The notes beneath the pieces were generated by a model. It had not been told where the DNA came from. It did not search any database and saw nothing but the letters and a program-made list of their open reading frames with translations. This document shows, piece after piece, positions 35,310 to 47,300 of a DNA stretch of 64,000 nucleotides. The DNA comes from Schizophyllum amplum (Eukaryota; Basidiomycota; Agaricomycetes; Agaricales; Schizophyllaceae): positions 124,001-188,000 of the forward strand of contig VDMD01000031.1 in NCBI GenBank assembly GCA_007026445.1. Direction: 5' to 3'. The stretch's first letter is position 1. Each line of letters opens with the position of its first letter. The translations under genes were made by a program, and so were the position numbers.

Positions 35310-36954
35310 ATGGAGCCGAATCCTCATGCGGTGTCGACTGACTCGCCCCCAACACGGTCGAACATCCTGGGCAATTTCCTCCGAGGCCGACCGAGGAACT
35401 CATCGCAGTCGCACATCAATGCCGAGGCGGCGCGCGAGCTCTCGCCATCCCCCACCGGCCAGGCCGCACCACCGCCGTCGCCCGGAGGTCTGCCGATCCC
35501 GGGGCACCGGCGCCGCACCGCGCCATCACCAAGCGGCGGCATGCAACCTTCCTCCTCCCACCAGGGCTCAGCACCAACAGGCAGCCAAGGTCTCGGAATA
35601 TCGCACATGCTGAGACGCAGACGATCAGCGGGTGCGCTCAATCCCACGGCCGCGCCGGCGCAGCCAGCCCCCACAGGCGCGATCACAACTCCATCGACGC
35701 CAGCAGTCGCAAACCCACCAAACGCCGCTGGCCACCGCATCCGCCTTGTTCCCCATCTCGAGTCGCGCCGCTCGCTGCGCTTCGACGCCATCTCGCGCGA
35801 TCTGAAGGAAGGCGATCCCCCGCTGCGTATCGGCCGCTTCACCGACCGTTCAGGCATGGGCCTCGCCGCAGTCAACGCGCTCGGCTCGAACAAGCTCGCT
35901 TTCAAGTCCAAGGTCGTCTCCCGTGCGCACGCCGAGATCTGGGTCGAGGGTGGCGGCAAATTCTACATTCGCGACACAAAGTCCTCCTCTGGCACCTTCC
36001 TCAACCACGTCCGCCTCTCACCGGCCAACACGGACTCGCGTGCGCACCAGATCAAGGATGGCGATATCCTTCAGCTTGGCGTCGACTATCAGGGCGGCAC
36101 CGAGGATATCTACAAGTCGGTCAAGATTCGCATTGAGCTCGGCAGGGAGTGGCAGGCGGCTGCCAATGCTTTCAAGTGCGTCATGGTGTTTTATCGTGGC
36201 GCTATACTGACTGCTTCCAGCACAAATGCTTTGAAAAATCTGAAGACGCTGGCGGTGTCTACGGATCCAACGAAGATGAGCAATGGCAAGGTGGCCCCCA
36301 AGTCCTCGATCCCGGATTGCTGCATTTGTAAGTTTTTTCCTGCGTATTGCTCACCAGCTTATGCGCCACACAGGTCTATTTGCTGTCACGATCCGTCAAG
36401 CACTCTTCATTGCGCCCTGCTCCCACACCTTCCACTACAAATGCATCCGGCCCCTCCTCGAGTCCCACCATCCCGCCTTCTCCTGCCCTCTATGCCGCAC
36501 ATTCGCCGACTTGGAAGAAGACGTCGAGGTCGAGCTCATGGAGGACCCCGCCGATGAGTCTGCGCAGGATGAGGTCAGCGTAGAAGTCCACCCAGCAGTC
36601 GTCGCCGCCACTGCGGAAAGGGAGCGCGAAGCCGGTGCGGAGACCGAAGTCGAACCAGACGCGATGCCCACGCGTGGTCGGCGGGGCGCGCAGCAGGTCA
36701 TCGACCTCACCGATGACCAGCTGGACGAAGCCGACGAGCATATGAGCCTCGGCGACCCAGAGGACATCGATATGGTTGACGTCGACCATGAGATGCGCGA
36801 TGCCGGGCGGACAGACAGCGAGGGCTCGGGCAGCGGCGAGGGACGGGACGGGCACCTTGTGATGTACGCGGACGAAGCCGGCATGGTCGACAGTGCGGAC
36901 GGAGCTCTCGTGCCCACAGACGCCACGCTCGCGGCTGGCAAGCGGAAGCGTTGA
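35310..36954 (+). CDS. DMA1: FHA-RING E3 ubiquitin ligase, Dma1/CHFR-like
   Basis: Exons are 35310-36175, 36221-36327 and 36374-36954, giving 517 residues. The order is a disordered Pro/Ser N-terminus; an FHA phosphothreonine-binding domain (PPLRIGRFTDRSG, KVVSRAHAEIWVE, DTKSSSGTFLNHVRLS, LQLGVDYQGG); a C3H2C3/RING-type zinc domain (CCICLFAVTIRQALFIAPCSHTFHYKCIRPLL...CPLCR), split by a 46-bp intron between CI and CL; and a long acidic Glu/Asp tail ending GKRKR. FHA followed by RING is the Dma1/Dma2 (fungi) and CHFR/RNF8 (animals) layout. These ligases act in spindle-position and mitotic checkpoints and septin ubiquitination. A VIDLTDDQLDEADEHM stretch resembles a SUMO/ubiquitin-interaction patch, which is inference. 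Confidence 0.88.
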
Positions 36955-39735
36955 GGCTGCGCGTGAGTGAACAGTACGCCTTCCCATGTTGCATCCGTTT
37001 AGAGACGATCACCATCCAGACCGACGCTCGAGACAATGGACCTTTACTTATCGCACCCCGCTTGTCCACTGTCTGTCCCACGTGCGGAAGCCGCTCATCC
37101 ACATCCGTATCGAGCCCTCCTCCACATCCGTATCGACCCTTTCCTCCACATCCTCCTCCACATCCATATCGAGCCCTACCCACATCAGTAATGTCTTTAC
37201 GCTTTCACGCCTTCTTACATATTCATGCCTATATATTACGTGCAGCGCTGCAGCCCCTAGACGCAGCCGCGGCGCCCTAATCACCCAGCGTAGTCGAGGT
37301 TTCTGGCAGGCTGGCTTGCGCTGAACGCCTCATCCTGGCTTGCGCTCAGCGCATCATCGTGGCTTACGCTCACCGGGTCACCGTGGCTTGCGCTCAGCGC
37401 ATCAGCCTGGTCCGCGCTCAGCGCCTCACGTTGGCCGGCTACATTTGGTTCTGCCATCGCCAGTTCACCAGGTTTCAAAGCTTCACGAGGCAGTTCACTA
37501 GCTTCACCAGGCGGTTCATCAGCCTTACACTAGACTCGCCAGCCTCCACTAGCTTCACCCTCCACTGGCCAGGGCACCGCGTCCCTCCTTCCTTCATTGA
37601 CATGAGCCCATTTGATTCGTGTACGCATATATACGCTCGGATTCAGCCTGCTGCCACCTTGTATGTATACGCGTTACCGTAAGTCACGTCTGTCCCTCTC
37701 TTGGTTCTGCCGCTATATATTTCGTACGACGCTCTCTTTCTGGATATGAAGGTGTGAGGATTCGTGTGGGCGACGAACGGTAGTGCTGTCGACCACGACT
37801 CACTCAGATCGATAGCCAGTCCGAGACTGACAGACTTCAACGAGCGGGGCGTCGTACGAACTGACATCGCTCAGTACTATCATTGCTCACCCCGCCAGGG
37901 CGCATTCCCCTTCCTGCTGCGTACTCGCCAGCAGCCTAAGACGTCACTGCCTTTGTGGCACGATTGGGACTGTGCAGTGTACTGTAGATGCATGACATTG
38001 AGCGCCGCTGGAGGCTGAGTCGTTATTCACAGCGTCGGCCCCAGCACGCGCAGTCTTTTGATATTTTGTGTAAAAAAATGACAACGGCCCGGTCTGTTCG
38101 ACAGTCCAAGAATTACAGACGCGAAGCACCACGCCGTTGTCTGAGACGGCAGTCACAAGAAGGTACTGGCAGTGGAAAGCTAGTCGGAAAACGGTTCAAG
38201 GAGCGATTACAAGCCGTTCGTATCGCTCTGGACCGCGGGCGGGCGGCATGAATGCATGAAGTCCGCGTCAACGTCGTTATGAGGAAGTTGATATTGCATG
38301 CACGGCGCCCACGGTCAGCAGTCGCAGTGGACAAGGTCACAATGGGACCGAGTCTATCGAGGAGCCCTCCGCGCCGCGGTGCGACTCGGTCAACCGTGTC
38401 GGCGAACGTATGTTCATGAGAGCAGTCGTTTGTGACTGGAAGAGGCCATAGACTTGATGAGCGGGCGCCGGGTGGATGTGTCGGAGCGGCCCGTAATCTT
38501 GGACGGCCCAGCTTGGTCGTGAAGTAGCGGAGATGGAAGAATGGCGGGATGCGTATGTCGGGGTGTCTGGGTTGCGCGCGTCAGCGACTGACGCCGCTGA
38601 GAGACAGAGCGGCGGTATTCGAGTACGACGTCCTCGTCCGCGATACACGTGACCTATGACTGCAAGCGTGAAATTTAGCACGAGTCTTGACTGAATAAGG
38701 ACAAACGATAGCTTTGTCCTCGATAGTATAGAACTCTTGAGGCCTGTAAATGGACAACAAAGGAACTGAGCGCAAGGCGCCTGGTCAGCGGCCACGGCCA
38801 GGTCAGGATGCTGTTCCCACTCACAAACAATGCATGTGCGCGCTAAGTCTCCGCCTTGCCCGGTGCTTGGGCAAGGGCGGCACGCAATGACGGCCGTGTC
38901 GGCGTGGAAGTGCGCAGTGATAGCGGTATACAGCGTCTTTGCGGGATGGTCGGCGCTCGTCGACTTATAGCCGTCAATGGAGTAGGCGCAGTCCATTCGT
39001 GGGGTAAAACGGGCAGCTGAGAGACAACTATCAGCCCTCAGAATAGTATTCACTCACACGCTCGTGCTTCGCGGAAGGAGCGGCCAAAGTGGCGAGATTC
39101 GTGCGGTACCTCAGGTTGCACTACAAACGGTAGTTCAACGTCCCGTTGCCTTCTTGGAGGCGGTTACTGCGAGACCGCATATGTGTGTGGTGTGCTAGAG
39201 GCTATTGCGACGCCACGTGAGACGAACAGCAGAAAAAGGCGACCCCAGTAAGACCCTGTGAGCGACGACGAAGATCGCCAAGGTGGGGTCCTATGGAGCA
39301 GCGGGGAAGAGCCATGGCCCATGGGGCGTCGCCTATTCATCGAGTCATTGATCTTGAGATTCGTGCGTCACTAGTGTGATGCGCCGGGCTCTATTGAGAC
39401 CGCAGAGCAACGTGTCGCTCGCAACAGAGCTTTAAAAAATTCGCGTGCCCTCTCCTGCCAGCGCTTGTCGGCGGCCAAAGTAGCGAATGACGAGGTGCAT
39501 GTTTGCGAATATTTGCATAGACAGACGTCGAAAAGCATGTGACAGTTCCGCAGGATTCTCGAAGTAGCTACGCTTGGACCGGGAAGCAGAATCATCGACA
39601 GGTTCCGCCATTTCCGCAATGTAAATAAGGCCAACGGCGCGACTCGTTTCTTTCTTTCCTTCCGCCACGACGCGTCCCCCATCTAGACCGCCTTCGCCGC
39701 CAACGGCGACTACGACGACGACGACGATCGCAACA
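36955..39735. other. Gene-poor 2.8-kb region with tandem repeats
   Basis: It holds a run of CTCCACATCC-type imperf repeats at 37100-37190 and a clear 24-bp minisatellite at 37312-37431 (listed). A minus-strand frame of 238 codons at 38337-39053 is open but has no recognisable domain, signal or splice pattern and may be chance in GC-rich DNA. A run of CGACGACGACGACGA lies at 39711-39724, just before the next gene. Confidence 0.4.
37312..37431. repeat. 24-bp tandem repeat, five imperfect copies
   Basis: The unit reads TGGCTTGCGCTCAGCGCATCANCN, each copy differing at a few bases. The 24-bp period is divisible by three. Read on the minus strand it gives an 8-residue repeat of the type DALSASHG within a 65-codon open frame. 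Confidence 0.75.
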
Positions 39736-40465
39736 ATGCCGTCCGTCGCTACCCCGCCATTGCCCATGGGCGACCCCGCAATCTCCCCAGGCTATCGAGC
39801 GGCGATCCACCCATCTCTCGGCACGCTGCCCACACCGCGCCTGCCTGACCGCGCATTACTGGCGCCCCTTCCCGATCCCCCAATGACGAGTCCGCCGCTG
39901 CAGCTACTGCCATTCCTCGAGCCAGGCCTTCTGTACGGGCTGCTTTACTACCGTGGGGAACTGACGGCGTGGCACTGGTCGTTCTTCGTGCCGTCTCCGG
40001 ATGCGCAGCCCGTCGGTAGTCACGGCACCACATTCTCCGTCGAGCGCGAGCCTGGGACGGGCGCGTGGGCATTCACGGTCGACAGCGCGCGCGATGTCCT
40101 CGCGGAGCCGATGCTGGTCGCTATCGTCGCGCTCGGTGAGCTCGCGCCTCTGGGCACTTACGAGGAAATCGTCGGCTCGGATGTGCTGCTCGCCATGCTT
40201 GGGAATGTTGCGGTGCCTCCGGCGGCGGAGCGGCCGTTCTCAAGCAAAGCGTGGTTCATGGACGCGGTCGGTGTCCTTCACGACTGCGGAGTAGTCGTGT
40301 GCGAGGACGTGTGGCTACTGGAGCGCGAGATGAGTCGATGCGCATTCACCGCGATGGACAAATACATGGAGAATAGAGGTGCGTCCGTCGTCTGATCATG
40401 ACTGCAGCTTCGCTCATGCGTCTTCGTCAGGATGGACGGCATACCGCAGCAAACATTGCTCATAG
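39736..40465 (+). CDS. Conserved-looking fungal protein of unknown function
   Basis: Exons are 39736-40378 and 40431-40465, giving 225 residues. The first 70 residues are Pro-rich. The rest looks globular: GLLYGLLYYRGELTAWHWSFFVPSPDAQPVGSHGTTFSVEREPGTGAWAFTVD, LVAIVALGELAPLGTYEEIVG, SSKAWFMDAVGVLHDCGVVVCEDVWLLEREM. The HWSFFV...GTTF pattern recalls basidiomycete proteins of unknown function that carry a WHW...GT...F motif. I assign no function. The short second exon (WTAYRSKHCS, then stop) follows a gtgcgt intron. Confidence 0.65.
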
Positions 40466-41330
40466 TAAGGTGATGCCCGCACCGTCCGCTTGCGGTAAGT
40501 ATCTTTTTCTTCACGCTTATTTTACCGTGTCTAATACTCTCTCAGCGGACACTTGTCTCGGTCGCACCCACTATCAATATACGATGGAGGGTTGCGTGCA
40601 GGCCCTTCCAAGCGCTCTCTACAGGGCACCCGTACGGCCATTCGCGCATACACTACGCTTAGGCGCTTACAAAGCCCAACCGCCCCTAACGGCGCGCGGT
40701 CCCGTCAAAAGTGAGCGACATACACATGGCCACATATGGCCATTCGCCAACCACGCATATAGCCGGCCATCGGCACAGACGCCGGCGCTCTCTGAGGCTT
40801 CTCATGGCCTTTGTTATTTATTCGTTCGAGTTATCTGACATGCATACATGTTGATTTGGGGTGGTTTATGGGGCTTTCGGGTCTGTTACCTGTTTATTCA
40901 TGGGGCTTGTTGTACACGCACGGGTTGTTGGTTTACATGCTTTGTTTGAACGGTTGTACATATGACATGCATACATTCACCGTCGCATCATCGGGTACAA
41001 TAGGGAATACTAGACATAGTCGCCGTAGTGCTTTACCATGTAATTGGATTGAACGGGAATGCAGAACACGACAATTCGACGTTACGTTCAACGTTTGACG
41101 ACGGTGACCCTTCCCCCGTCAATCTGTGAGAAGAGGCTGGCCCATGAGACTATGTACAACGACGGCACCGATAACTGTATGCCCATCTCTAGAGCTTTCC
41201 GACTGCGTAGTGCAGACATCACCCGGCGGACATCGCTTTGACCTGCAACAAGCTTGAACTCGACCTCGACCACAACCCAGACTTTGACTTGACCTAGACC
41301 TCTCAGATCTCAAGGCTCTACCCCGTCTTC
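40466..41330. other. Intergenic region
   Basis: About 865 bp, with a T/G-rich stretch at 40850-40930. No gene supported. Confidence 0.3.
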
Positions 41331-42305
41331 ATGGTCACCACGCGCTCTTCGTCGAGAATCAAGGCTTTGGTCGAGAAGGGAGTCAGCGGCAGCGTCTCGC
41401 TCTCTGGCCGACGCGGTCGACTCACGAAGCCTCGGGCCCGCGCCGCGAGAACAGATCCCAGCATCTCCATGCCGAAAAAGCGGCGTAAGACCATTGCGGT
41501 CACTCCTGCAGTGCAGGACGATGTCTCTGTTGCGAAACAGTTGTCGCGCCCTCGGAAACGCAAAGGAAAGCTACATAAAATCACGGAACTGCCTCTCGAT
41601 GTTTTCTTCGAGATCCTGCGGCACTGCGCCCCTGTCGATCTCCTTCGCATATCCTACGCCAACAAGACTCTGCGGTCTATTCTGCTGTGCTCTAGCTCCA
41701 AGTGGATCTGGCAGCACTCGTTCGGCGCGTTCCCGACAGCGATCCCGGCGTGCCCAAACAATCGGCTTATTCTTCCTCAATACGCGAACCTCATCTTCGG
41801 GAACAGCTGTTTTGTGCGTCTGAGAATTAGTCCTGCGCCGTACCAGCAGCTTGACTGACAGCAATTTCAGCAATGCGGCTCCAAGGGAGGTAAGTACGCC
41901 CTGTGGGCTGCCCTCGAACGGGTGTGTCCCGAGTGTTTGAAAAAGAAGTGAGTGATCGTCTGAATCCACCCTCGAACTTCTTAACCTCACGTTTCTCGCG
42001 CCGTCAGGTACCTCGACGTGTCGATGGAATACACTTTCGTAGGCGTGAGATGTCGCATCAGGGTCAGTGGTAAGTACAGTATCATGACCTTCACAGGCTC
42101 GATGACCGTTCTTACCATGCCACCTAGGTTACTTAGCTGATTTCACCAATCGCGAGGAACGCAGAAGCGTCCAGAAGCACAAGGCGGCTTGTCGTCGAGT
42201 CTCAACAGAACATGAACGCGCATACGAACGGAAGGCCAGGCGAGAATCTAGAGAAGCTGAGGAGGTATGTGCTATAAGCAGTAACATGCATAGTGTTCTA
42301 TATTG
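41331..42305 (+). CDS. F-box protein with a Cys-pair (zinc-ribbon-like) segment; 3' end uncertain
   Basis: Exons are 41331-41813, 41871-41947, 42008-about 42069 and about 42127 onward. The N-terminus is very basic (MVTTRSSSRIKALVEKG; PKKRRKTIAVT; RPRKRKGKLHK). It is followed by an F-box (ITELPLDVFFEILRHCAPVDLLRISYANKTLRSIL) and the WIWQHSF that often follows in basidiomycete F-box proteins. Then come Cys pairs (FQCGSKGG...CPECLKKKYLD) and a charged helical end (REERRSVQKHKAACRRVSTEHERAYERKARRES). F-box proteins bring substrates to SCF ubiquitin ligases. At AEE the frame meets a gtatgt donor: reading through stops at 42305, and a spliced ending near 42440 is possible. The protein looks short for this group, so the 3' end may be truncated. 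A MITE lies 340 bp downstream. Confidence 0.65.
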
Positions 42306-42647
42306 ACGTTTCGACGCCTGAGTTTTCCGAAACTATGGCCGACTTTCTTAGAGCAGAACGCCGCCGGAGAGCATTGACTTGGCTTTAGGGGAGGCGGGGA
42401 AAACTATGTTATTTTTTGTCGTATCGTCGTTGCGATAATAATGTATGTCTCAACTTCATGCACGCAGCACAATAGTCAGTTCTCGCTGCAATTTTCAAGC
42501 CGCGTCTAGACATTCCGACGCCACCGTAATTTGCGATGCGTGCCCTAGCGCGCTGTCGAAACCCAGCCGCGCGCGAATCGGCTGCTTTCCGAACGATGGA
42601 GAGCCTGCTTTCGTGCTTACTAAGTCAATCAACTTAGGTCCACACAT

Positions 42648-42989
42648 ACTGTAAGCCTTTGCAGATAGGCAACAGTCACGTGACCTGTCACGCAAGTCGA
42701 GGAGGCAACAAGGCTTCTGAAGGCGTGACGGAGGCAACAAGTGGATAAATTCTAAGTCCTAGTCCAGTCTTCTTCGTGCTGTGAGCTGATTTGAGCTTTC
42801 TCTTCGACCCTAAATGCCGTCAGAACGCAGATTATTGCGCTTGCAGAGAAAATTTGAATTAAAGCCGCATTGTCCACGAATTTTTGGCGTGTCACGGCGG
42901 CAACAAGACCCCATCGTGATGCGTGACGGGAGGCGACGCAACAAAGCCATCGTGATGCGTGATGTTGCCTATCTGCAAAGGCTTACAGT
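42648..42989. mobile_element. MITE (Tc1/mariner-like) with 26-bp terminal inverted repeats
   Basis: The 26 bases at 42648-42673 (beginning CTGTAAGCCTTTGCAGATAG) recur as an exact reverse complement at the other end (42964-42989). Both ends are flanked by TA (42646-47 region and 42990-91), the target duplication of Tc1/mariner-superfamily elements. The 342-bp body has no transposase, so it needs one from elsewhere. Inside, a motif GGCAACAAG recurs (about 42706, 42731, 42898 and a variant CGCAACAAAG at 42937), always preceded by GTGACGG/GTCACGG-like bases; these may be transposase-binding subterminal repeats. Confidence 0.75.
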
Positions 42990-43259
42990 ATATCAGGTTT
43001 GTTCAACTTTGTCTTTATAGGTCCAGCAGCCGAAAGGGGACATCTTTTCGCGTGTGCCTCACGCTCCTTGTCTTCATCCTCGTTCAACGTAACATCCACC
43101 AACAACGCAGGCCTCCGTCACGGCGGCCTCCTCCCCTGACCGGTCTATCGCTGAATACTTGCGCCCAGGGGTCCCGCTGAGTGAAGAGGTAGCATGTGTT
43201 CTGGTTGCAAGTAGTCATCCTCAAGCTAGTGCGATTCATACATTCCTCATCGATCGCAA

Positions 43260-43771
43260 TCATGCCTCGTTCTCGAAGGCGTAATCCAGCGTCAACGTCA
43301 ACTCGTGCCATTGCTTTCGCTCGAGGTCGTTGTGCTTAGAACGGCCCTTGCCCACACGCTCGCAGTCGTCGACAAATTTCATCGCGTTCGGCACCCCGCC
43401 ATGCACTAATTCGAGTATTCTGTGCGGGCTCCGCATTCCGGAGCTGATCCACCACTATCAGTGTCAGTCAAAAAATGCATGAAGTGCGACAGCAAAAGAC
43501 GCCCTACCTTGGAGTTCCAGTAATCACCCTCGCGCCTATGCAGCTGCTGGTGTATATAGCAGCTCGTGAGGTTATTCTCATCGGCCTGCGCAACCTCGTG
43601 CGCATTGTGCATGTCGTCGTTGAGCAGGTGCAGGATCGCGAGAACGGGAGCGGGATCAGGGAGAGAGTCTATCGCCGTTGTCAGCGAGGGATCCCACGGT
43701 GCTTTGGGGACAAGCGGGGGAAGGGGACGGGCGAGAAGTTTGCCGGCGATCTTTCGCGCTTGAGAAGACAT
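43260..43771 (-). CDS. Small protein of unknown function
   Basis: Minus-strand exons are 43771-43508 and 43454-43260 (53-bp intron), giving 152 residues. The sequence begins MSSQARKIAGKLLARPLPPLVPKAPWDPSL, continues with an acidic helical part (ILHLLNDDMHNAHEVAQADENN) and a mixed segment with many conserved-looking polar residues (SCYIHQQLHRREGDYWNSKWWI), and ends with LVHGGVPNAMKFVDDCERVGKG, NDLERKQWHELTLTLDYAFENEA. The HRREGD-YWNSKWW stretch and the clean splice support a real gene. Basidiomycete genomes have unnamed proteins with this HR.E.DY.N..YW pattern. I assign no function. Confidence 0.7.
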
Positions 43772-44388
43772 CCTAGCTTGTGCTCGGTATCAGGGAATCA
43801 GGATGAGCGAAGGGAATAAGCAGCACTTGCGGCAGGCGCACCCCATGTTGTACTATGGCGCGTGACGTCAGCGAAGTTCAACTTGCACGTGAGCGTCAGG
43901 GTCCCAGCTCAGCCTGAGCTCAAGCATCTCAAGTCAAGACTCAAGAATCAACGAAATTAAGGTCAGCAGGGTCCCGAGTCCGTCGCTAATCTGCTCCCCT
44001 TGCAGCGATAGGGGCTTCATTCGAGGTCATAAAGAAGCGTGGGGTCTTCGTCGATGGAGCGTAATCCAATGGGCATGGTTGTAAACTACGGACACGTAGA
44101 CAGTGAGCGGACCTATGGACAACGACCAGGTGTAGCAACATATGGACAGCAAACGAAACTTGAGGACGCGATATATCCACAGTGTTGATTAGGGTAGGTG
44201 CTAGGCGGTTCGGTACCTGTATACATGCGTGAGCACGATAGTACATAGGTGTCGGGACAAGTGATATGTACCTAGTGTGGAAGAGCATGGACAGGGCTGT
44301 AAAATAACGAGTAAGAACAATGTCAATGAGGGTGTTCGCATGGGCAGACGAACTGCACATTCGTTGGGAATGCCATAGAACCAATCAA
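43772..44388. other. Intergenic region
   Basis: About 615 bp holding the promoter of the 43260-43771 gene and the 3' flank of the F-box/WD40 gene. No gene supported. Confidence 0.3.
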
Positions 44389-47300
44389 TCAGTCCGAATC
44401 CTCATCATCCTCGTCTTCCATTCGCGGCGCAAGCTGCATAGTCATCGACGGCGCGCGCTCCTTCTGATACTGATAACCAACGAAGTTCATAACGCTGCGA
44501 TCAATGCAGTCAGCTACCAGCTCAAAGCACAGCAAACAAGGACTACGCACTATATCGTCCCGTCCGCGCAGCCGACAACCACCTCCTCGTGGCTGAGCTG
44601 CATCGACATCGGGTTCTTCTCCGGCGTTGCCAAGCCTGCGAATTTGGAAGGCAGGCTACCGAGAAGGCCTCGTGCACTACCACTCTGAGCGAGGTCGCCC
44701 CAGACGCCCTCCAGCGGGCTGATCTCCGTGTCGATGTCGACGGTCGGCGCAGGCGCTTGCTGCACCCGCGGTGTCGTTGCATCCTCGCCGTCCGCTCCTT
44801 CCTCTTGCGTCTCCTGGAACGATGTATCGGCGTCTTTGTCCGTGTGCGTCGAGACGAAAATCTGGATGAGTCATATTGTGAGCTCAGAAGTACACCTTCG
44901 ACGCTAGTAGTACTCACCCGTCTGTCAGCACCCGCACGCGAGCTAAACCGCGTCGCGGTCACAACGCGCCGCTTGAGCGGGTCAACCGCACCCACAGCCA
45001 CATCGGGCGTTACGACGATGCTCACAAGCGTGGGGGGCGCAGTCAAAATGGTTGCGCGCCCATAACGGACAGGGAAGGACACCGGCGTGGCACCGCGCGG
45101 CGACGCCGGCATACCCGGCGTACTTGCGCGCGGTGCAAAGTAGGGGTTTGCGCCGCTGACACTCAGACGACCCTTCGCCATGGGACCTTGACTTGTAGCC
45201 AACGGGCTGGTCGGAGAGTTGCTGGTGCTGTTCAGCAGCGACTGACGGCGAGCGGAAGAGACCGCCGACGACGTTGATCGTCCAAGTGCGGACGAGGTTG
45301 ATCGGTTGAGGGCCGATAGTGTACGTGGACGCTCAGAAGTAGGAGATAATGCAGATGGAGAGATTGCGGGAGCATGCGCAGGCGCGGCAGGTGCCCCACC
45401 GGTCTTCACATCACCCTCCTGCCACTGCAAATGCAGGATGACAGACTTGGTCGCACACTAGTAACACGAAGATGAGTCCAGTAATAGCATAATTGACAAA
45501 CATAAACGCACCGTCATCTGGTTGCCCTTCGCCGCGAACCACTGGAGCATGTTGTTCGGTGCCGAGCCCACATTGTAGAGCTTTGGGTTCAAGTAGGGGT
45601 CTCCGACGCCGAGCTCAGACAGCTTGAATTGCGATATCATCTCCCGGCGTTCTGGTAGAGACCTCGTCAGCCAAATCCGCATATGTATTACACGACCAAA
45701 CTCACTGATGCTAAAGACTCGCACAATGCCGTCAATCGTGACACTCACGACCCGCTCGCCTTCCTCTGGCGTCCCTGCAACGAGCTGCACGCCGATGTTC
45801 ACGGTGGTCTGCTGACCAAAGCGTACGATCTTCGTGCCGGCGCGCCAATCCCAACATACGAGAGCTTTGTCCGCGCCGGCAGACACGAGGTTCTTGGATG
45901 ACAGGGCGACGGCTCGTATACCGTTCAAATGCCCAGACAGCTGCTGCAAAGGAGAGAATGTGATGGAAGAGAACAGATGTACACGGCTGTGAATATGAAG
46001 CCATGAGTCGCAGGGCTTCCCAGTGTGCAATGAAGACAGATACTCACCCGACATCATGGAAACCGACCACGAATACCTCTGTGAATGATTGTGAGAATCA
46101 TACACGCAGCACGGTCAAACTTTGTAAGCATACCTTCCTCCGAGAGGAAGTCCACACAGCTCACGGGCTTTTTGACGGATAGACACTTCTTCATCTCGCC
46201 TGTCTCGATGTCCCAGAACCGAATAGTCTCGTCGTACGAGCCACTGATGAGTCGCTTGCCCCTCAACAGTAGGGTCGTGCAGAAGTTGGTGTGACCCTAG
46301 CAGATTTTTCCAATCAATCTCGTATTGCGAACGCGGCACGCGAATTTCAACGCACCTGTAAGAACCGTAGAGTCTGCGGAAGGGCGTTGTGGAAGTTGGA
46401 CTCGCGGTGATGCAGTGACTTGTACAGCGGTTCCCTAAAGATGAGCTCAGCTACTATCGTCCATGGAGACCGAGACATCTTAATGGCACGTACCATCCTT
46501 CTGGCGTCGATGGAGGCTTCACCGGCACCGGGTCCGACGCCGTTATCCGCAACGTGTGGTATCGCCAGAGGGCAGGATGATGTACCATCGTCTGCCACTT
46601 CTTTGATACCTAAGAACGATTCTCATGAGTTCGAGCTGGCGACGCTTGACGAGATTGTAGCTACGCACAGGCTCTACCGCGAGCAATTCCTTCACGCTGA
46701 GCCACTTGAGAACGCGGAAGGAGAGATCCGGCGAAAGGCTGCCAACGACGTCGAACGTCGACTTCATGTACTTCTCGAGAAGCAGAATTTGCAGGCGAAT
46801 ATCGCCAGGCATACACGCTGCAGTACTGTAAGCATGATGGTCCTCTCTGATTGAAGTTTGCTCACATTCCAAGATTATAGCGATCCTGCAGACGACCTGG
46901 TAAGCAGCCACATGAAAGCAGAAAATGATTATAGACGCACAAGCGCATCCGGTCGTCCCTGGACAGCTTTCGCAAGGCTTTCTTCACCGCCCTCTCGTTA
47001 AATCCGCCGGTACCGTCGCCCCTCAGCGCAGCAGCGAGGTCGACATCCTCATCATCGTCGTCGCCGTCGTCATCGCGATATCCGGCCCAGTACCCACGCC
47101 GCTTCTTGCCCCCGCACACGCAGTACTTGTCCTCGTCCCACCCCGCTGGCGTAAGGGACCCGCCCCCTCCTTGCGGGTTGTTACGCAGCTGGCGCACCTC
47201 CGCCTGCAGCGCGTGCAGCTGCGCCGCCGTCGCTGCCTGCGCGCGTTCGAGCAGCCGCTTGTAGTGCAGGATCTTGCGCGTGTGCATGGCCATGATGGCG

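Noticed and set aside
38337..39053. 238-codon minus frame
   Set aside because: No domain, signal peptide or intron pattern. Kept only as a remark in the gene-poor region.
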